Below, piece after piece: positions 37,767-46,482 of a stretch of DNA of 64,000 bases (position 1 is its first letter; every line of letters begins with the position of its first letter). The notes under the pieces are model-generated. The model saw only the letters and a program-made list of their open reading frames with translations, made no database searches and had not been told where the DNA came from. The translations under genes and the position numbers were made by a program. Source of the stretch: Fuerstiella marisgermanici (GTDB lineage: Bacteria; Planctomycetota; Planctomycetia; Planctomycetales; Planctomycetaceae); NCBI RefSeq assembly GCF_001983935.1, contig NZ_CP017641.1, forward strand, positions 4,960,001 through 5,024,000, given 5' to 3'.

Positions 37767-38365
37767 GTCGCCAGCTTCCGCCACCGACCAACTTTCTGTT
37801 CGCAATTGCGATCTCAGTGGTGGTCATGGGCGTGGCTGAACGGTTGCACGATCGCAAAGTGGCGATCACGGCCGTCAAAGAAGCCGGCGGTACAATGGGA
37901 TTTCGGTATTGGAAGCCGGACTGGCTGAGAAAGCTTGTCAACGACAACGATTGTTTCTGGGACCCTGTTCGCATCACGCTGCCTCCCAGCGCCACCGACA
38001 AAACGGACGATGAGATCCTCCAATCGCTCGGCGATACACTCCGCACGTTCCGCAACCTCACGGCGTTGGATATCCGCAACACTCAAATCACCGACAAGTC
38101 GGCAAAAGTGCTGGGTCGACTGAAGTGGCTGTCCACGTTGAGGCTTGCGAATACAAATGTCGGCGATCAGACAGTCCGAGAAATCGTCAAGCTAAAGGAT
38201 TTACGGTGGTTAAAACTGGACGGGACTCAAATTACCGACGCCTGTATCGATGATCTTGCGAAACTGAAGCAACTCACGAACCTGACGGTGGTGGACACTC
38301 AGCTGTCCGAAGAAGCAATTTTAAAGCTGTCCCGCAAATTGCCGCAGTGCAAGATCGAGTTTTGA
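37763..38365 (+). CDS. Leucine-rich-repeat protein with N-terminal membrane segment
   Basis: The product has 200 residues. A single hydrophobic segment lies at ~10-25 (NFLFAIAISVVVMGVAE). From about residue 85 there are four or five LRR units of ~23-24 residues (FRNLTALDIRNTQITDKSAK, LKWLSTLRLANTNVGDQTVR, LKDLRWLKLDGTQITDACID, LKQLTNLTVVDTQLSEEAIL), the 'L-x-L-x-x-T-x-I/V-x-D' type common in planctomycetes. The start overlaps fmt (ATGA), so it is translated with it. Function is unknown; LRRs suggest protein binding. Confidence 0.88.
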   Translation: MSRQLPPPTNFLFAIAISVVVMGVAERLHDRKVAITAVKEAGGTMGFRYWKPDWLRKLVNDNDCFWDPVRITLPPSATDKTDDEILQSLGDTLRTFRNLTALDIRNTQITDKSAKVLGRLKWLSTLRLANTNVGDQTVREIVKLKDLRWLKLDGTQITDACIDDLAKLKQLTNLTVVDTQLSEEAILKLSRKLPQCKIEF

Positions 38366-38458
38366 ATTGGCAAGTGGATTTCTGCCACAGAATCGCTTAC
38401 CGTATCAACGTTGAATACTCGCGAACCCACCCAAAATTCCAAATATGGAGCCCACCTG

Positions 38459-39970
38459 ATGAGTCAGCAATCACGTCGTTCCTTTGTAAAAACCACGGCC
38501 GCCGCCAGTACGGCGTTTGCCTTCGCCCCGGCGATTGGCCGAGCCGGCACTTCTGCGAATGCCAAAATGGGCGCCTGCGTCGTGGGTGCCAATGGCCGTG
38601 GCGGAGACCACATCAACGGCTGGCTGGGTGATGATCGCACAGAAATCCGTGCCATCGTGGACGTCGATGAAGACGTCGGCAACAAACGCTGCGAAGCTAT
38701 TGAAAAGAAGCAGGGCGTCCGTCCAAAATTCTACACGGACATGCGGAAAGCATTCGAAGACGATGCCATTGATGTCGTCAGCACCGCGACCCCAAACCAC
38801 TGGCACGCCTTGACCGGCATCTGGGCGATGCAGCATGGCAAAGATGCCTACGTCGAAAAGCCCGTGTGCCACAACGTGCACGAAGGCACTGCACTGATCG
38901 CGGCGGCTCGCAAGTACAAAAAGATGTGCCAGGTCGGTACGCAATGCCGTTCCAGCAAGGCTTGCATCGAAGCAACGGAATTCGTCCGCAATGGCGGCAT
39001 CGGAGAATGCAACTTCGCTCGTGGCTTGTGCTACAAACGCAGAAAATCGATCGGAGCACTGGGCGACTACGCAATTCCCAGCAACGTGAACTTCGACCTG
39101 TGGAGCGGCCCCGCTCAATACACCGCCCCTAAAGTCACGCGACAGCGTTTTCACTACGACTGGCACTGGCAGCGAAATTACGGCAACGGTGACCTCGGCA
39201 ACCAGGGCCCTCACCAAACCGACGTCGCCCGCTGGGGTCTCGGCGTGAACGCTCACCCAAACACAATCGTCACGTACGGCGGCCGGCTTGGCTATCAGGC
39301 AGAACGCAAGGATCCGAACTACGTTGATGCTGGTGACACCGGAAACACGCTGGTTTCAATCTACGACTACGGCGACAAGTGCATCGTGTTCGAAACACGC
39401 GGTCTTGACGTCAGCAATTCAGCGGATGAGGAACTAAATACGCTGTTCCAGAGTACCAAGGGCAACAAAATCGGCGTCGTATTTTACGGAACCGACGGCT
39501 ACTTGGTGCAGAAGTCGTACTCGCACTGCATCGCGTACGACAAAGACATGAACGTGGTCAAGGAATTCAAAGGTGGCGGAGACCACTACGGTAATTTCCT
39601 CGGCGCGTGCGAAAGTCGCAATATGGCTGACCTGAATGCAGACGTCCGCGAAGGACATCTGTCGGCCGGTGTTAGTCACCTTGGAAATATCTCGTACTAC
39701 ATGGGCGAAGATAACCACGTGACAGCCGCCGAACTGAAATCAGCGTTGAAGGGTGTGAAGAGCATCGACGACGACGGCGTAACTGCGGATCGCACGATCA
39801 AGCACCTGGAACAGAACGGCGTTGACCTAGGCAAGTACCCGATTTCTTTGGGACCAGTGCTGAAATTCGACCCTGAAAAAGAAGTCTTCACCAACAACGA
39901 CGACGCCAACCGATGGCTGACTCGCGAATACCGCGCACCATACGTGTGCCCGAAGGCAGCGGACGTATAG
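38459..39970 (+). CDS. Tat-exported GFO/IDH/MocA-family oxidoreductase
   Basis: I chose the ATG at 38459: GGAG precedes it and it exposes a twin-arginine signal (SRRSFVKTTAAASTAFAFAP). The product has 503 residues. The NAD(P)-binding Rossmann part starts ACVVGANGRGGDHINGW, and the family motif for substrate/cofactor is YVEKPVCHNVHEG (E-K-P). The C-terminal GFO_IDH_MocA_C part includes GNGDLGNQGPHQTDVARWGL. Planctomycetes carry many exported members; they are thought to act on sugars, with tightly bound cofactor, outside the cytoplasm. The substrate is unknown. The gene sits 93 bp after the LRR gene. Confidence 0.93.
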   Translation: MSQQSRRSFVKTTAAASTAFAFAPAIGRAGTSANAKMGACVVGANGRGGDHINGWLGDDRTEIRAIVDVDEDVGNKRCEAIEKKQGVRPKFYTDMRKAFEDDAIDVVSTATPNHWHALTGIWAMQHGKDAYVEKPVCHNVHEGTALIAAARKYKKMCQVGTQCRSSKACIEATEFVRNGGIGECNFARGLCYKRRKSIGALGDYAIPSNVNFDLWSGPAQYTAPKVTRQRFHYDWHWQRNYGNGDLGNQGPHQTDVARWGLGVNAHPNTIVTYGGRLGYQAERKDPNYVDAGDTGNTLVSIYDYGDKCIVFETRGLDVSNSADEELNTLFQSTKGNKIGVVFYGTDGYLVQKSYSHCIAYDKDMNVVKEFKGGGDHYGNFLGACESRNMADLNADVREGHLSAGVSHLGNISYYMGEDNHVTAAELKSALKGVKSIDDDGVTADRTIKHLEQNGVDLGKYPISLGPVLKFDPEKEVFTNNDDANRWLTREYRAPYVCPKAADV

Positions 39971-40001
39971 GCTGAGTTGCGACGACAAAAGACGGACGCC
40001 G

Positions 40002-40385
40002 ATGACAACTCCAAACCTAACCGTCACCGACATTAAGTCTTTTATCGGGTCACGAGACTTCAACGCGTCTCGTGATTTCTACGTCGCATTGGGCTGGCAA
40101 GTCATCTACGACTCAGATGACTTGCGAGTCATGGAACTCGGCAACCACCGCTTCTATCTGCAACGGTATTACGACCGGCAGTGGTGCAACAACACGATGC
40201 TGCACGTTGCGGTGGAATGCGTCGAAGACTGGTTCGCTTTCGTGAAGAACGCGTTTACAACCAACAACTTCGCAGGTGGTGCTCGCCACGACAGTGAAAT
40301 CGGCGACGAAGGCTATGCCCAAACATTTCACGTTTGGGATCCGGCCGGAGTGCTGATTCACTTTGCTCAGTTTCCGACTGAATGA
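40002..40385 (+). CDS. VOC-superfamily (glyoxalase/bleomycin-resistance-like) protein
   Basis: The product has 127 residues, a single VOC fold of two beta-alpha-beta-beta-beta halves. The first half is FIGSRDFNASRDFYVALGWQ and DDLRVMELGNHRFYLQRYY; the second ends TFHVWDPAGVLIHFAQF, the usual 'DP-G-xxxxF' ending. The potential metal ligands are not all evident (no clear His in the first strand), so it may be a binding rather than a catalytic protein. It is 31 bp downstream of the oxidoreductase gene and probably in the same transcript. Confidence 0.88.
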   Translation: MTTPNLTVTDIKSFIGSRDFNASRDFYVALGWQVIYDSDDLRVMELGNHRFYLQRYYDRQWCNNTMLHVAVECVEDWFAFVKNAFTTNNFAGGARHDSEIGDEGYAQTFHVWDPAGVLIHFAQFPTE

Positions 40386-40393
40386 ACGGTGCC

Positions 40394-40427
40394 GCCCGCC
40401 GGATTGCTGATTAGCTTTCCGGCGGGC
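40394..40427. terminator. GC-rich hairpin between convergent genes
   Basis: GCCCGCCGGA (40394-40403) pairs with TCCGGCGGGC (40418-40427). No T run follows on either strand, so termination is likely but not certain. Confidence 0.55.
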
Positions 40428-40485
40428 TGGTGACCAAAAACGCTGGCTTCACTTAAGCAGAACCACAGCGACAGCGCCGTCGCCG

Positions 40486-41832
40486 TTACTCGCTCACTTC
40501 TGCACCGCCAACTGCCGCCGGAATCTTCGCGTCTGCCGTATCGGCTTCGCCTGTGGTTGCTGTCGACGCCCGATAAGCTTCGACCTTGGCGGGCAGATCG
40601 TAAATTGCCGTTTTGCCAGCCATAACAATCAGCATCACCAGGCCGAGACCGGCAAATGTCGTCATGACGGGACCATTAACGTGTTCGCCCATGACGTCGC
40701 GCGACGAAGTCAGCCACAGCAGCACGCCCGCGACTAATGGGGCAGCAACGACTGTGACCGCCTGAGCCGCAATGATCGTGGGGGCTCGGTCGAAATCAAA
40801 AATCATGACAGCCAGGCCAACCGCCATACCGGTCAACAGTCCGGCCGTAGTCAACAGCTTTGGCCCGAGATCCGATGGCTTGCTGCCCCAACCGAGTCCA
40901 TCAGATGCCATAAAACCGCCCACCATAGAATTCACCAGAAACGACGAATATGCGGCCGAAAACAAGCCCAGACAGAAGATGATCTTGGCACTGGAACCAA
41001 ACGTCGCCTTCAGTCCTTCGGCCACGTCGACCGGACTCTCCAACACAACATCCGTACGGCCGGCAAACGCAGCGGCCGCCGTCGACATCAGCATCACGGT
41101 GATCAGAAACATGATCACTGAACCGACTCGAGCGTCGACCAACCCGTTGGACAGGTCATCGACTTTCCATCCCTTCTGACGGACAAGGTAGGCCTGATAG
41201 AAGGCACCGGAAATCACAAACGTCGTGCCGACCAGCCCAACAACCGTCACCATGTCGCCAGACATATCGGTGGTTGGCACAAAGCCTTTCAGCATGTCGC
41301 CCAGATTCGGTTTTAGCCTGAAAAGGTTGATCGCAAAGCTGGCCAGCATCAACGCCACAAAGCCCATCATCAGACGTTCCAGCATGCGGTACATGTCTTT
41401 GAAGGCGAACAAAAACGAGATCGCAAACGCGTTAAACAACACCACCAACGCGGCCACAATCATGCGGTTGTCGATAAACGCTTCGAACGCCGCAGCGACA
41501 CCGATATTGTTGCCCGACTGGTAGGCAGCCGCGATGAAGAACACACCCACTCCGACCGCCACAGAAAGCCAGCGCCCCGCTTTACGGCGAATCAGTTCAC
41601 CGGGAGATTCGGCGGCAACAGCACCTAACTTTGCTCCCAAAGACATGTAAGCCAGCATGAACGCGACGCTGATGATCACCACCCACAGCATCGAATACCC
41701 ACGCCCCGCCCCAATTGTTGAGCTCGTCATGATACTGCCTGGCCCGATCACCACGCAGGCCGTGATCAGTCCCGGCCCAATCCGCGAATACCAAGGGCGA
41801 TGCACGATGGCGGGGGAGGTGTCTTGTGTCAT
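40486..41832 (-). CDS. Nramp-family membrane transporter lacking the DPGN metal motif
   Basis: I chose the ATG at 41830-41832 because AAGGAAAA precedes it; the frame extends 37 codons upstream without a start signal. The product has 448 residues and about eleven TM segments. The family is recognisable from YSRIGPGLITACVVIGPGS in TM1, LSLGAKLG-like TM2 and the FLFAFKDMYRMLERLM loop. The metal-binding D-P-G-N of TM1 reads G-P-G-S here. Canonical Nramp chemistry for Mn2+/Fe2+ therefore may not apply; Nramp-related transporters that lost this motif move other ions or solutes. The C-terminal tail is Ala/Thr/Glu-rich and cytoplasmic. Confidence 0.87.
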   Translation of the reverse strand: MTQDTSPAIVHRPWYSRIGPGLITACVVIGPGSIMTSSTIGAGRGYSMLWVVIISVAFMLAYMSLGAKLGAVAAESPGELIRRKAGRWLSVAVGVGVFFIAAAYQSGNNIGVAAAFEAFIDNRMIVAALVVLFNAFAISFLFAFKDMYRMLERLMMGFVALMLASFAINLFRLKPNLGDMLKGFVPTTDMSGDMVTVVGLVGTTFVISGAFYQAYLVRQKGWKVDDLSNGLVDARVGSVIMFLITVMLMSTAAAAFAGRTDVVLESPVDVAEGLKATFGSSAKIIFCLGLFSAAYSSFLVNSMVGGFMASDGLGWGSKPSDLGPKLLTTAGLLTGMAVGLAVMIFDFDRAPTIIAAQAVTVVAAPLVAGVLLWLTSSRDVMGEHVNGPVMTTFAGLGLVMLIVMAGKTAIYDLPAKVEAYRASTATTGEADTADAKIPAAVGGAEVSE

Positions 41833-42077
41833 TAGTTTTCCTTGTGGTGACGTGTCGCGACTGGGAGGCGTGGCTGCCGCTGGTCGTAGCGGGGCGAGGG
41901 TGCGTATTCTGAGACAATTCGACGGTGATTGGAAACCGGCCATTCACGAATTACCGCCAGCTTGCTGACGTATGCGCAGAAACAGAAGCGATTCAGCTGC
42001 TACACCAGCGAACGGCCATGTGCTAACCTTCGGCCCGCCCGATTGCCATTACGACACTGCTCAGGGACGACAATATC

Positions 42078-43541
42078 ATGCCAGAAATCAGTTCACCGCA
42101 TCGCAAACTGGTGAAGACAAGAATCATCGCCACGGTCGGCCCTGCGTGCGAAAACGCCGAAGTGCTGCGCAAACTTATCGTCGCTGGAGTGGACGTCTTT
42201 CGTTTGAACTTTGCTCACGGCAGCCATGAATGGCTGAGCGGCATTCTGGCCACCATTCGCGAAGTGGCGGCAGAATTGAAAACGCCGGTTGGAGTCCTGG
42301 GCGATCTATCCGGCCCCAAAATCCGGCTAGGCGAAATCGCGGACGGCGAAGTTTACTGCGCAGAAGGGACCATGTTTCGCTTTGTGCGAGCGGCCAATTC
42401 CGGCGTCTCCACAGACCTGACCTGTACCTACGAAAAGCTGATCGACGATGTCGATCCTGGCGACCGCATTCTGTTAGCCGACGGTACTGTCAGCATGTTG
42501 GTCACCGCCAAGGCGGACGACGGACAGTCGGTGAACTGCCTTGTCGCGGAGCCGGGAATTATTCGCAGCCGTCAGGGAGTCAACCTGCCGGGCGTCGCGC
42601 TTAGCACTCCGAGCGTCACGGAAAAGGATGAGTTCGATTTAAAGTGGGCGTTACAGAATCGCCTCGACTTTATCGGGCTTAGCTTCGTCCGCAGTGCCGC
42701 AGACATTACGCATCTGAAGCAGCTGATTGAAGCAAACGGTTCTGAAACGCGGCCGTTGATCGTCGCGAAGATTGAAAAAACCGAAGCCATCGCCGACCTC
42801 AAACAGATTCTTGAAGTCACAGACGCCGTCATGGTGGCTCGCGGCGATTTGGGAGTCGAAGCGGAAATCAGTCGCGTGCCGATTTTACAGAAGGACATCA
42901 TTCGCCGCAGCAACGCAGCTCGCATCCCGGTGATCACCGCGACTCAAATGCTGGACAGCATGACCACAAACGACCTGCCAACACGAGCGGAAGTGAGCGA
43001 CGTCGCGAATGCGGTGATTGACGGCACAGACGCCGTGATGCTGTCGGGTGAAACCGCCATTGGGCAACACCCGGTGACCTGCGTTCGCATGATGCAAAAA
43101 ATTATCGATGAGGCCGAACCGTACGTGATCCGCACTGGCTCCGGTGATCGGTTGTCACAGGAATTCCGACGAGCCAACCCAATCACGGAAGCTGTGTCAC
43201 TGGGAGCGACAATCGTTGCCGAAGACCTGGACGCCGACCTGATTGTGGTGGCCACTGAATCCGGTCGCACAGCGTTGGCACTGTCGCGGATGCGAGGGCA
43301 GGTGCCGATTCTGGCGGTCACTCATCGCGAAGACACAGTACGCCGCATGTGCCTGTTCTGGGGCGTGACGTCTATCCAAAGCAAACTGGTTCGTCAGTCA
43401 GCCGATGCTTTGCTGCAGTACGTCGTGCAGTGGGGACTTGAAAACCGCGTGCTAAAAAGTGGCCACAAAATTGTCGTTGTCGGCCACACCAACTGGCTGG
43501 GTGAGGGCCACGACCTCATGATGGTACACGTGGTTCCCTAG
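42078..43541 (+). CDS. pyk: Pyruvate kinase
   Basis: The product has 487 residues. The N-domain starts RKLVKTRIIATVGPACENAE and RLNFAHGSHEW. The B domain follows (LGDLSGPKIRLGEI). The signature for K+/Mg2+ and phosphoenolpyruvate binding is PLIVAKIEKTEAIADLKQIL, followed by VMVARGDLGVEAEISRVPIL and the ATQMLDSM block. The C-terminal allosteric-type domain begins around residue 355. It converts phosphoenolpyruvate and ADP to pyruvate and ATP in glycolysis. The gene stands alone, divergent from the Nramp-like gene, and converges on msrB with only three bases between the stops. Confidence 0.97.
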   Translation: MPEISSPHRKLVKTRIIATVGPACENAEVLRKLIVAGVDVFRLNFAHGSHEWLSGILATIREVAAELKTPVGVLGDLSGPKIRLGEIADGEVYCAEGTMFRFVRAANSGVSTDLTCTYEKLIDDVDPGDRILLADGTVSMLVTAKADDGQSVNCLVAEPGIIRSRQGVNLPGVALSTPSVTEKDEFDLKWALQNRLDFIGLSFVRSAADITHLKQLIEANGSETRPLIVAKIEKTEAIADLKQILEVTDAVMVARGDLGVEAEISRVPILQKDIIRRSNAARIPVITATQMLDSMTTNDLPTRAEVSDVANAVIDGTDAVMLSGETAIGQHPVTCVRMMQKIIDEAEPYVIRTGSGDRLSQEFRRANPITEAVSLGATIVAEDLDADLIVVATESGRTALALSRMRGQVPILAVTHREDTVRRMCLFWGVTSIQSKLVRQSADALLQYVVQWGLENRVLKSGHKIVVVGHTNWLGEGHDLMMVHVVP

Positions 43542-43544
43542 CCG

Positions 43545-44132
43545 TTATTCAGCCAGCTTGATCGTCGGAGGAATCTCTTTTCCTTCCGGCACGAAAATCA
43601 TCGAGACGGAATTCACGCAGTGGCGGATGTTTTTGTCGGTCAGCCGTTCGCCTTCAAACACGTGGCCGAGGTGCCCGTCGCAATTGGCACACGTAATTTC
43701 GACGCGGTAACCGTCCGCATCGATGGTACGTTTAACGGCCCCTTCGATTTCGTCATCAAAGGCGGGCCATCCACAGTGGCTATGGAACTTGTGGTCTGAC
43801 TTGTACAACTTGGCGTTGCAACGACGGCAGATATATGTGCCAGGGTCATCGGTGTCGGTGTACTCGCCCTTGAAAGCGTACTCAGTTCCTTTTTCCTCGA
43901 TGACATATCGCTCGAAGTCGCTGAGCTCGTTGTAGTTCGTTGGTGCTTTTTCCGACGCCATTTTTGATTCCTGTTGTTGATTGCTGGCGGCTTTCACCTC
44001 CGGCGCCTCGCTAATATCGCCACCGATGACCGATTCATCCGTCGTTCCATCAACGTTTGAAACAACAGACGCCTCATTCACACAGCCGCTGGCAATCAGC
44101 ACACCGACAAGTAATAAATATTGATTCCGCAT
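43545..44132 (-). CDS. msrB: Peptide methionine-R-sulfoxide reductase, lipoprotein form
   Basis: The product has 195 residues. The N-terminus is a lipoprotein signal (YLLLVGVLIASGC, lipobox Cys at residue 17), followed by a ~55-residue linker and a complete MsrB domain (~65-195). Zinc ligands are C-R-R-C (ICRRCNAKLY) and C-A-N-C (ITCANCDGHLGHVF); the catalytic Cys is in R-H-C-V-N-S, with FHSHCGWPAF upstream. It reduces methionine-R-sulfoxide, here on a membrane-anchored, exported protein, so it would repair envelope proteins. The usual catalytic block RYCxNS has His in place of Tyr. The gene is convergent with pyk. Confidence 0.94.
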   Translation of the reverse strand: MRNQYLLLVGVLIASGCVNEASVVSNVDGTTDESVIGGDISEAPEVKAASNQQQESKMASEKAPTNYNELSDFERYVIEEKGTEYAFKGEYTDTDDPGTYICRRCNAKLYKSDHKFHSHCGWPAFDDEIEGAVKRTIDADGYRVEITCANCDGHLGHVFEGERLTDKNIRHCVNSVSMIFVPEGKEIPPTIKLAE

Positions 44133-44299
44133 TGGCTTACCTTCAACAGTTCAATTTGCTGCTGTACGACGTCATGTCTGATTTGCTGGGCGACAAGGCG
44201 TGAGTCTCAAGTGCCCTTAACGCTGCCACAGCATTTTAGCAGAAAGCCAACGCAACGGCGACAATTAGTTTTAGACAGGCCGCCGCAGTTTGCGCATGA

Positions 44300-44342
44300 A
44301 AAAAGGCCGCCTGAGTTCCAATTAACTCAGGCGGCCTTTTTT
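44300..44342. terminator. Bidirectional-looking rho-independent terminator
   Basis: A 12-bp perfect stem (GGCCGCCTGAGT, 44306-44317, with ACTCAGGCGGCC, 44326-44337) is flanked by six A and five T. It lies upstream of msrB (minus) and of the gene at 44662 (plus), so the transcript it ends is not obvious; it may insulate the two promoters or end a short RNA. Confidence 0.85.
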
Positions 44343-44661
44343 GTAAGTCCCGGAAGCAACGAATCCCAGGGGGGCGGAGGACTCAAGCTGCTTCCGGGGG
44401 CGATTGGTGAGTAACATGCAACACGCTGAAGATCACTTTTGTGTCCCCGTTGTGTCTGAGCGAAAAGTAGATGGATTCTGAAAACGCGTCAAGGTGACTT
44501 CTCCGAGTTATTGACGCGCGTCGTAGTCACGTTCAGACGCATAAACACTGGCGATTCCCGACTTTGCGAAGTGTTGGGAGTCGCAGCTGCAGAATCTGCC
44601 GGTAAGAATTTCTAAAATTTTGAGCAGGGTCGTGTTTTCTATTCGCTGAGCCTGAAAATTC
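44343..44661. other. Non-coding stretch with a second hairpin
   Basis: Together with 44133-44299 this forms a 529-bp gap between divergent genes. A 10-bp stem (CCCGGAAGCA, 44349-44358, with TGCTTCCGGG, 44389-44398) follows directly after the terminator. No protein-coding frame is convincing. The promoter of the SGNH gene should lie in the last 200 bp. Confidence 0.4.
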
Positions 44662-46482
44662 ATGAACTCAACTGTCCGACAGCCCACTGCGCCACCACGA
44701 CGCCGCCGCGGAGTCAAAATCACGCTGTGGTTTGCCGTCACCACGGCGCTGGTGGTCGTGGCGGGACGGGCGTATTTGTCAGATCCCCGCAAAGCCGATT
44801 TGACCGCCGTGCTGCCATTCCTTCAGCTTGCCGCTGCGGTCGTCATCACATGGCGCTATGGGCGCCCGGAATCGCGATCCGAATGGACCGCTTTGTTTCT
44901 CATCCACGCCGCATTGATCGCTTTGCAGATATCGATCGTCACAGGTACCTACCGTTATTGGCGCATGTTCGCGATTCAACTGTCGCTTCGAATCGCTCTG
45001 GCCGCCATATGGCTGCTGCCGATCGTTGGCATCGTTTTATTTGCTGAAACTCTAAGACGAGGGCGGTTGCGCTGGAAGGCATGGGTCCCCACGGGACTCG
45101 GCATCTGCTTCGCCGCAACTGTGATTCTGATCGGGCTTGAAAGCGCCGCAGTCGTCATCGAACGTCAGCGTCTTCCTGACGGAATGAATCTGCCAACGCT
45201 GCCGATCGCAGATGACGGAATCTTCCGCCTTGCGGCCGTCGGTGGGTCCACAATGCGAGGATTCCCATACGCGCCGGAATGGGGGATCGCTCAGGTAGCC
45301 GTCAGTCAGCTGCAGCACCGACGGCCAGAGCAATCCTTCGAACTTCTGAATCTGGCCAAACCCGGTTGCAATCTGGAAACGGCTGTCGGTCTCCTGAAAC
45401 AGTTAACGGTGCGGCCCGATGTTTTGATCGTCTATTCTGGTCACAACGAATTTTTTCACAACCTTGAAGAGATCGGGGTCAATCGTCGAACGGCGTGGAA
45501 GCTGGATGCGTGGTACAACCATTCGCCCACCTTTCGGCTGGTCAACAATGAATTGATGAATCGAGCTGTGAGTGCGGGCGTGCCCCGAGGCCCAGCAAGA
45601 CTGTGCGGTGAAGAACTCGCCACGGAATCTCTGTTGCAACGCCGTCGCCAACGGTACCGCAATCAGCTTACCGCGCTGTTTAAGTGGGCCAAAGCACTGG
45701 ACATCGAAGTCGTGTTCTGCGTCCCGGCATCAGATGAAGCGACGTTCGCTCCCATAAGATCCTTGTGTCACAATGCCGACCCGCAGCGCAGGCAGGCAAT
45801 CGAAGATACGTGGCAGGAGGTGCGGACTCTGCAGCAACAACATGCCTGGCAAGGCGCTTTGACGCTATGCAAAGCCATCTTGCGTGAAGAGCCGGATTTT
45901 GCCGAGTTCTTGTATCTGGCGGGCCGCAGCTGCCGGCAGCTCGGTGGCGATCACACGGCGGCCGCCCATCGGTACTTTCAACAAGCACGCGACCTTGATC
46001 AGTTCCCCATCCGAACACGCAGCAGCTACTGCGAAATCGGCCGTGATGTGGCCACAGATTATGACGCCGCGATCATTGATTGCCCGCAACTGCTGCAGGC
46101 TCTGGTTGCGGACGGCTTTGTCGACCAGAGATTTTTCCTTGATGGAGTCCATCCGAATTTAAAAACCTGCTTCGTTTTAGGGACCGCCGTCGCGGACGTC
46201 ATTCCGATCGCGAATGAACAAACCAATCCGACGACCGTAAAAACCTCACTGACGCTGCAAGACGCTTTGCATCAACAGAACGTGACGCCGGATGTACTGG
46301 CTCGAGCTTATCGCACCACTGTTGGAGTTCTCGACCGCTATGCGTTTTTTCGAGCGGCCACCGATCGCGACCTGAAACGCAGGGCTGAAGAATTTGGCAC
46401 ATTGGCGGATCAGCTTGAAGCCGGTCAAATGACGGTCAAAGATGTGCCGGTTGAATTCCTTTCTGAACCAGATGGTGATTGA
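44662..46482 (+). CDS. Membrane protein with SGNH-hydrolase-like domain
   Basis: The product has 606 residues. Four or five TM helices occupy ~20-165 (ITLWFAVTTALVVVAG; LQLAAAVVITW; LALAAIWLLPIVGIVLFA-like; GLGICFAATVILIGLESAAV). The rest carries SGNH-type blocks: block I G-G-S-T with Ser 196, block III G-H-N-E at 260-263, and block V D-G-V-H at 494-497 giving the Asp/His pair. A TPR-like stretch lies between blocks III and V (~385-450, WQGALTLCKAILREEPDFAE). The fold would make an esterase or acyltransferase acting at the membrane; the layout resembles membrane-linked SGNH proteins of exopolysaccharide modification. The substrate is unknown. The glycosylase gene starts directly at its stop. 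Confidence 0.82.
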   Translation: MNSTVRQPTAPPRRRRGVKITLWFAVTTALVVVAGRAYLSDPRKADLTAVLPFLQLAAAVVITWRYGRPESRSEWTALFLIHAALIALQISIVTGTYRYWRMFAIQLSLRIALAAIWLLPIVGIVLFAETLRRGRLRWKAWVPTGLGICFAATVILIGLESAAVVIERQRLPDGMNLPTLPIADDGIFRLAAVGGSTMRGFPYAPEWGIAQVAVSQLQHRRPEQSFELLNLAKPGCNLETAVGLLKQLTVRPDVLIVYSGHNEFFHNLEEIGVNRRTAWKLDAWYNHSPTFRLVNNELMNRAVSAGVPRGPARLCGEELATESLLQRRRQRYRNQLTALFKWAKALDIEVVFCVPASDEATFAPIRSLCHNADPQRRQAIEDTWQEVRTLQQQHAWQGALTLCKAILREEPDFAEFLYLAGRSCRQLGGDHTAAAHRYFQQARDLDQFPIRTRSSYCEIGRDVATDYDAAIIDCPQLLQALVADGFVDQRFFLDGVHPNLKTCFVLGTAVADVIPIANEQTNPTTVKTSLTLQDALHQQNVTPDVLARAYRTTVGVLDRYAFFRAATDRDLKRRAEEFGTLADQLEAGQMTVKDVPVEFLSEPDGD

